Source: Spirochaetota bacterium (GTDB lineage: Bacteria; Spirochaetota; UBA4802; JAFGJZ01). From it: DNA of 27,773 nt. The position numbers and the translations under genes were made by a program. A model generated the notes under the pieces. That model made no database searches. It was not told the DNA's origin and saw only the letters and a list, made by a program, of their open reading frames with translations. The stretch is taken from the NCBI GenBank assembly GCA_022704645.1, contig JAKJGA010000007.1, forward strand, positions 1 through 27,773, written 5' to 3'. Each line of letters begins with the position of its first letter. Position 1 is the stretch's first letter. Shown here one piece after another: positions 24,159 through 27,773 of the stretch.

Positions 24159-25075
24159 TTCTCCATATACCCTTTCATTTTTTTTAATTCATCACTTGAT
24201 AGTACTGGAAATTTAATATGTAGAAATTCACGTCTACCTTTCATCTTCTCAACAGTTTCCTTTTCAACTTTGTAATTTTTCATTTTCTCCCGATCTTTTG
24301 GTGAACGAGATTTATCTATACCAATATCAATAACGTTGTAACCTTGTCGGATTTTTCTCTTCACCCAATCAGCATTTCTATTACAACTTAATTCAACATG
24401 TACAGGATTATCATTACTATATCCTGGTATTTTCCATTGTCCTGTATATAGAGCAATCTTAAAATCTTTTGGAAAATATTCAGCTTGAAACGATTTCGCT
24501 GCAAAACGAACTCTTTCCATATTTTCTCCAATAATAATCCACTTCTTTGGATCTGATTCCTTTTTAGAACTTGCTTTAGTTTTAGCTTCAGCTTTTGACT
24601 TAGTAATTGAATCTGCTTCAGTATTCGCAATAACTCGCGATCTACCTGTACCGATTAATGCTTCGGCGGCATCTGCGGTACCAGTCTTAACTCCTTCTAA
24701 AACACCTTTCCCTGTTTGACCTACAATTTCCGGCATAGGACGGATCAATGGATCAAGCACGGTATCATTTCCAAAGAACATGAACTCAAGAAAATTCCCA
24801 CTTGGATCCTTATACCGCACCGGGTTATTCTTCACATAACTAAATCTATTCCATCCCTGCGTGCTGTACTCGCCATCGATAATATTATCCGCAGTGATAA
24901 ATCTTCCTATTTCCGCTTCGTAATATCTGGCGTTATAGAAATAGTAACCGGTCTCCGGATCAAGTTCCTGCGAATTGAATTTCGGTCTGTTTGTTTTGTC
25001 TCCTTCTTGTACCCACGTTTCGCCATACGGCTTATATTCAGTTCTCGTTACCGCGTCGCCTTTGTCGACATTCAA
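24155..25075 (-). CDS. Orphan Rhs core with C-terminal toxin domain (cassette 2)
   Basis: The RHS core fragment NVDKGDAVTRTEYKPYGETWVQEGDKTN ... NRFSYVKNNPVRYKDPSG is followed by a unique tail of about 200 residues. The tail begins NFLEFMFFGNDTVLDPLIRPMPE, has a lysine/alanine-rich linker, and ends in a compact domain: IIIGENMERVRFAAKSF, then NRNADWVKRKIRQGYNVIDIGIDKSRSP. The GENMxRV ... W ... GYxxxDIG pattern resembles a tail I have seen on other Rhs proteins, but I cannot name its activity. Nothing supports translation from the TTG at 25075: it has no ribosome binding site, the nearby ATG is out of frame, and an in-frame TGA lies just upstream in the hairpin. It is best read as an orphan, donor-type cassette. 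Confidence 0.75.
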   Translation of the reverse strand: MNVDKGDAVTRTEYKPYGETWVQEGDKTNRPKFNSQELDPETGYYFYNARYYEAEIGRFITADNIIDGEYSTQGWNRFSYVKNNPVRYKDPSGNFLEFMFFGNDTVLDPLIRPMPEIVGQTGKGVLEGVKTGTADAAEALIGTGRSRVIANTEADSITKSKAEAKTKASSKKESDPKKWIIIGENMERVRFAAKSFQAEYFPKDFKIALYTGQWKIPGYSNDNPVHVELSCNRNADWVKRKIRQGYNVIDIGIDKSRSPKDREKMKNYKVEKETVEKMKGRREFLHIKFPVLSSDELKKMKGYMEK

Positions 25076-25735
25076 AGGGACGAGGAGCTCAGTCGCCGCT
25101 CCTCATCCCTTTGAGATCCCACTCCTGGCTTTTGTCGGGCGAATTCCTCGTACCGGCTTTGCCGGATACTGCGGTCGCCCGAGTTGAGTCCGACTTCGTC
25201 GGACATTTTAAATTCTTTTTCTCTCACTCTTCTTTATTCTAAGTGCTTAGCGCACTTTGGAATTTCATCTATCATTCATATCGAAATTTCATTACGCGAG
25301 TTTCCGCACGGAGGCGGAAACATTGCCCGCGAGAAGAGCTTTAGCTCTTAGCGGGACAACGCAAGCGTTATCTCGGAGTTAATGGCGTAAAGCCAAATTT
25401 AAGTCATTACCGAAGCAGACACACGTAGAGCACACGATGTGCACCAGTTTGGCGCGCCCAAGGATGGGTTACGCGCCAAAAAGTCTGCTGAGAAAAAAAT
25501 ATTCTATTGATATTAACGATATATTCCCGCTCAGCATACGCGTAATTCTTTCTTCCTCATGATATATCAACTTTTTATCAACTCTGCTCTATTCACTCAT
25601 CTTTTCTCGCGCTGGCGCGCGATGGAGATTTTTGATTTCAGGCGACAATGCCGTCATTCATTTCATCTCCACTTCGCGGATGGAAGAGGAGATGTGGAAG
25701 GGGAAAACCATCATTGTTCATACAGACGATATTTT
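25073..25735. repeat. Intercassette repeat block (block D)
   Basis: The order is the hairpin with loop TCAGTCGCC (25073-25113), CGGGCGA (25136-25142) / TCGCCCG (25175-25181) around CCGGC-TTT-GCCGG, TCCGAC-TTC-GTCGGA (25189-25203), the AAGTGC/GCACTT hairpin (25241-25257), the large structured element (25291-25546), TTCCTCATGATATATCAA, and the tail module from about 25605. Apart from the inserted element it matches block C closely. No gene is supported here. Confidence 0.82.
25291..25546. other. Multi-stem structured element, copy 2, with terminal inverted repeats
   Basis: It is bounded by ATTACGCG (25291-25298) and CGCGTAAT (25539-25546). The interior matches 17805-18053 almost base for base: TTTCCGC/GCGGAAA, the junction stem ending in TCTCG, AACGC-AA-GCGTT, and AGCAGAC/GTCTGCT around two hairpins. 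One arm is AAGAGC-TTTA-GCTCTT (25334-25349) where copy 1 has ATGGTC-GAA-GACCAT. In block A the same position reads TTACGCGTAA without insert, and block E has only a 37-bp short form (27597-27633). Confidence 0.6.
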
Positions 25736-25781
25736 ATTCTATCAAATCATTAATTTCTTTCACAAGTGAATGCATAATTGA

Positions 25782-26240
25782 TCATTTTTTTGGTATCGGA
25801 ACAAGAATTACATTCGGATCATCAAGACGCATTTGCTTTGTAGATTCAGGATCAGTCTTGTCTACATATTTATATTCTCCGTGATAAACTCCTTTATTAG
25901 TTTCAATTATATAGGAAATAGTATTATTCATTGCATAAAGATCATCTTTCCTTAAATAATATCGTATTTCAAGATTCATTTGATTTTTTTTATCTGTATA
26001 CATTTCACCAGACAATAGTTTATACTCAGAAGTGTTACCTATTTTCTCATTCACTTCAACACTATAAATAGTTATTGGTTTCTTAAAATGAAATATTATT
26101 GTATCATATCTAATTAATCCGAAATTTTTACTTTGATAATATTTGATACTTTTTTCTATAATTGGTCCGCTCTGCGAACAAGATACATTAATAATAAAAA
26201 CAAATATTAGCAAAAATATTTTATATTTCCCTAATCTCAT
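25782..26240 (-). CDS. Lipoprotein, probable immunity protein of cassette 1
   Basis: This is a 152-residue protein with a lipoprotein signal MRLGKYKIFLLIFVFIINVSC (cysteine at about 21), placing it on the periplasmic side of a membrane. The mature part looks like a beta-sandwich (FHFKKPITIYSVEVNEKIG, then YIIETNKGVYHGEYKYVDK); I recognise no family. GGAGG lies six bases before the ATG, and the ATG overlaps the toxin stop as ATGA. A periplasmic partner fits a toxin with a metallopeptidase motif that would attack envelope targets. The immunity role is inferred from coupling and position. Confidence 0.7.
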   Translation of the reverse strand: MRLGKYKIFLLIFVFIINVSCSQSGPIIEKSIKYYQSKNFGLIRYDTIIFHFKKPITIYSVEVNEKIGNTSEYKLLSGEMYTDKKNQMNLEIRYYLRKDDLYAMNNTISYIIETNKGVYHGEYKYVDKTDPESTKQMRLDDPNVILVPIPKK

Positions 26241-27298
26241 GGTTTTCCTCCTGAAAATCTATCAATTTCATATGATTTCATACCAGAGTTTTTCAGAACG
26301 GTTGCTCTTTCTATTGCTTCCGCCTTATATTTTTCCATATCGGATCCATTCATTTCCATTCCTTTTTTAAAACCATTTTTAACATCTTCTTCATATATAG
26401 TTTTCATTTTCTCATAATTCAAAACCGACCTGACAAAATCACCAACATATTTCGCCTGCCCTTCAACTTCATTTATATCTGACAATTTCTTGATCGGATT
26501 AGAAGTATTTTTTTTATATTCATACGGATCTGAGAATCCGGATTTATGTAATGCAAACTCTGCAAGTACTTTTATTTTCTTTGAAGGATCTTCCTTATAT
26601 TGCATTTTGTGAAACACCTCATGGCATAATGCAGTGATAGAATATATTTCTCCTTTTTTATTATTTATATCCTGTATAATCAAAGAATTACCAAATGGAG
26701 GCGAGAATCCCACTCCGTCATCAGAAGGGTTACCTCTATATTGCACTTTCAATTTTTTTAAGTCTATATTTTTTCCATTAATACCTTCTCCGATGAATCT
26801 TTTTACTGTCGCAATTTCTTTTTCCGACATTTGCCCATTTCTCATTTCCTCAAAATTATCCGGCAAAGTACCTGCGCCACCTTTTGTTATATTTATTTGA
26901 TGGCGTTCAGTTATTTGGCCTACAGAAGCTAATGCTTGAGCCTCTGCATCTTTTTGCGAATGCCCGCTCGGATCCTTATACCGCACAGGATTATTCTTCA
27001 CATAACTAAATCTATTCCATCCCTGCGTGCTATACTCACCGTCGATTACATTATCCGCGGTGATAAATCTTCCTATCTCCGCTTCGTAATACCTGGCGTT
27101 ATAGAAATAATATCCGGTCTCCGGATCCAGCTCCTGCGAGTTGAACTTCGGCCTGTTTGTCTTGTCGCCCTCCTGAATCCACGTTTCACCGTACGGCTTA
27201 TATTCTGTTCTCGTTACCGCGTCGCCCTTGTCATTCAGCACTACATTTACCGAATCGACCTGGTCAGTCAGAAAATATCTGCATTCGCCGTTCGGCAT
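26237..27298 (-). CDS. Rhs core with metallopeptidase-like C-terminal toxin (cassette 1)
   Basis: The frame is open back to about 27389 (SHIYLNGVRIAAMPNGECRYFLTDQVDSV), a longer RHS core than in the other cassettes. A TAA sits just upstream at the hairpin. The first ATG, at 27298, gives 353 residues but has no ribosome binding site. The core ends at NRFSYVKNNPVRYKDPSGH (about residue 113). The unique tail then carries an HExxH zinc site, ALCHEVFHKMQY (His226, Glu227, His230), and about 47 residues later INEVEGQAKYVGDF, whose glutamate can be the third ligand. This pattern suggests a zincin protease toxin. Its immunity gene overlaps by four bases and encodes a lipoprotein. Confidence 0.78.
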   Translation of the reverse strand: MPNGECRYFLTDQVDSVNVVLNDKGDAVTRTEYKPYGETWIQEGDKTNRPKFNSQELDPETGYYFYNARYYEAEIGRFITADNVIDGEYSTQGWNRFSYVKNNPVRYKDPSGHSQKDAEAQALASVGQITERHQINITKGGAGTLPDNFEEMRNGQMSEKEIATVKRFIGEGINGKNIDLKKLKVQYRGNPSDDGVGFSPPFGNSLIIQDINNKKGEIYSITALCHEVFHKMQYKEDPSKKIKVLAEFALHKSGFSDPYEYKKNTSNPIKKLSDINEVEGQAKYVGDFVRSVLNYEKMKTIYEEDVKNGFKKGMEMNGSDMEKYKAEAIERATVLKNSGMKSYEIDRFSGGKP

Positions 27299-27389
27299 TG
27301 CAGCTGCGATTCGTACACCATTTAAATAAATATGGCTTACCGCGTATGTCTTATCAAGCTCCTTATCCGTAGATATTTCAAGTTTCTGT

Positions 27390-27773
27390 TACTTTCTTTT
27401 TTTCGACAAAAAGAAAGTATCGCTATTCGAGCGCTGATCCATCCGTGAGCGCTCGAACTTGCGTACATCCGTGTACGTTCGGAAAAGCCGCAGGGGATAT
27501 CCCCAGTCCCCTTAATTTCTTTTTCTATCACTCTTCTTTATTCTAAGTGCTTAGCGCACTTTCGTGATTTTTGAAATCATGCATTTTATAATTTCATTAC
27601 GCGTTTGTTCGCTGCGCTTAGCATACGCGTAATTCTTTCTCCTTCATGATGTCTCAACTTTCAATCAACTCAGCTCTATTCATTCATCTTTTTCTCGCGC
27701 TGGCGCGCAATGGTGTTTTTTGATTTCAGTCGAAAATGCCGGCACTCATCTCATCTCCGCTTCGCGGATGGAA
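27390..27773. repeat. Intercassette repeat block (block E, runs off the window)
   Basis: The hairpin region differs from the other blocks. It has TACTTTCTTTTT/AAAAAGAAAGTA (27390-27419), TTCGAGCGCT/AGCGCTCGAA (27426-27457), CGTACA-TCCG-TGTACG (27462-27477) and GGGGATATCCCC (27493-27504). The shared part then resumes: AAGTGC-TTAGC-GCACTT (27545-27561), ATTACGCG/CGCGTAAT short form (27597-27633), TTCATGATGTCTCAA and the tail module from about 27690 to the edge. Since each tail module follows an immunity gene, another cassette probably continues to the right. Confidence 0.8.

Noticed and set aside
24716..25114. Plus-strand frames of 129-132 residues opposite the RHS cores (also 26936-27325)
   Set aside because: They recur only because the core repeats; they are antisense shadows of the RHS coding frame.
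14600..27773. CRISPR array
   Set aside because: The repeats are long mosaic blocks of 390-660 bp separated by genes, not short repeats with short spacers, and no cas gene is present.
1..27773. tRNA or rRNA genes
   Set aside because: No cloverleaf with a GTTCRAATC-like arm and no rRNA motif was seen in the gaps.

Overview
The window is AT-rich bacterial chromosome with two different halves. Positions 1-14400 are compact housekeeping DNA, almost all on the minus strand: argH followed by a polyamine-type ABC transporter (potA, potB, potC); a coupled four-gene set (argS, a 949-residue TPR protein, a CheD-like protein, a PHP-domain phosphatase); a VapBC-type toxin-antitoxin pair; and a DUF4914 (PEPCK-like) protein. 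The pot genes, the small membrane zinc-ribbon protein and DUF4914 fit a spirochaete or a neighbouring Gram-negative phylum. Lipoproteins and secreted proteins in the second half fit a cell with a periplasm. There is no rRNA or marker gene, so the assignment is tentative.

Positions 14400-27773 are accessory. Read on the minus strand from the right edge, they are a tandem array of Rhs C-terminal cassettes. Each cassette is a repeat block, a truncated RHS core of about 110 residues ending in a DPxG junction, a unique C-terminal toxin domain and its own immunity gene. Cassette 1 (27389-25782) has an HEVFH metallopeptidase-like toxin and a lipoprotein. Cassette 2 (25075-23532) has a GENMERV/DIG-type tail and a cytoplasmic partner. 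Cassette 3 (23131-20409) has a nuclease-like tail with a DQxEVxSK motif, split by an IS407-group IS3-family element, and a cytoplasmic partner. Cassette 4 (19878-18256) has an unrecognised tail whose core is frameshifted by a 58-bp hairpin insertion, and a lipoprotein partner. A fifth repeat block (17645-18240) is followed by two exported proteins without an RHS core, then a YdjM-type membrane protein.

The cassettes look like silent or semi-silent donors for a full-length Rhs gene lying elsewhere. Three of the four lack an in-frame ATG and ribosome binding site at the start of the core fragment. The four cores carry all four combinations of two 5' and two 3' sequence types, which shows recombination inside the core. 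The DNA between cassettes is unusually rich in stem-loops. Several have conserved loops or flanks but different, still complementary stems. One element of about 250 bp has terminal inverted repeats, a predicted three-way junction and a fully swapped stem between its two copies. This structured repeat system, tied to Rhs cassette boundaries, is the best candidate here for something undescribed.
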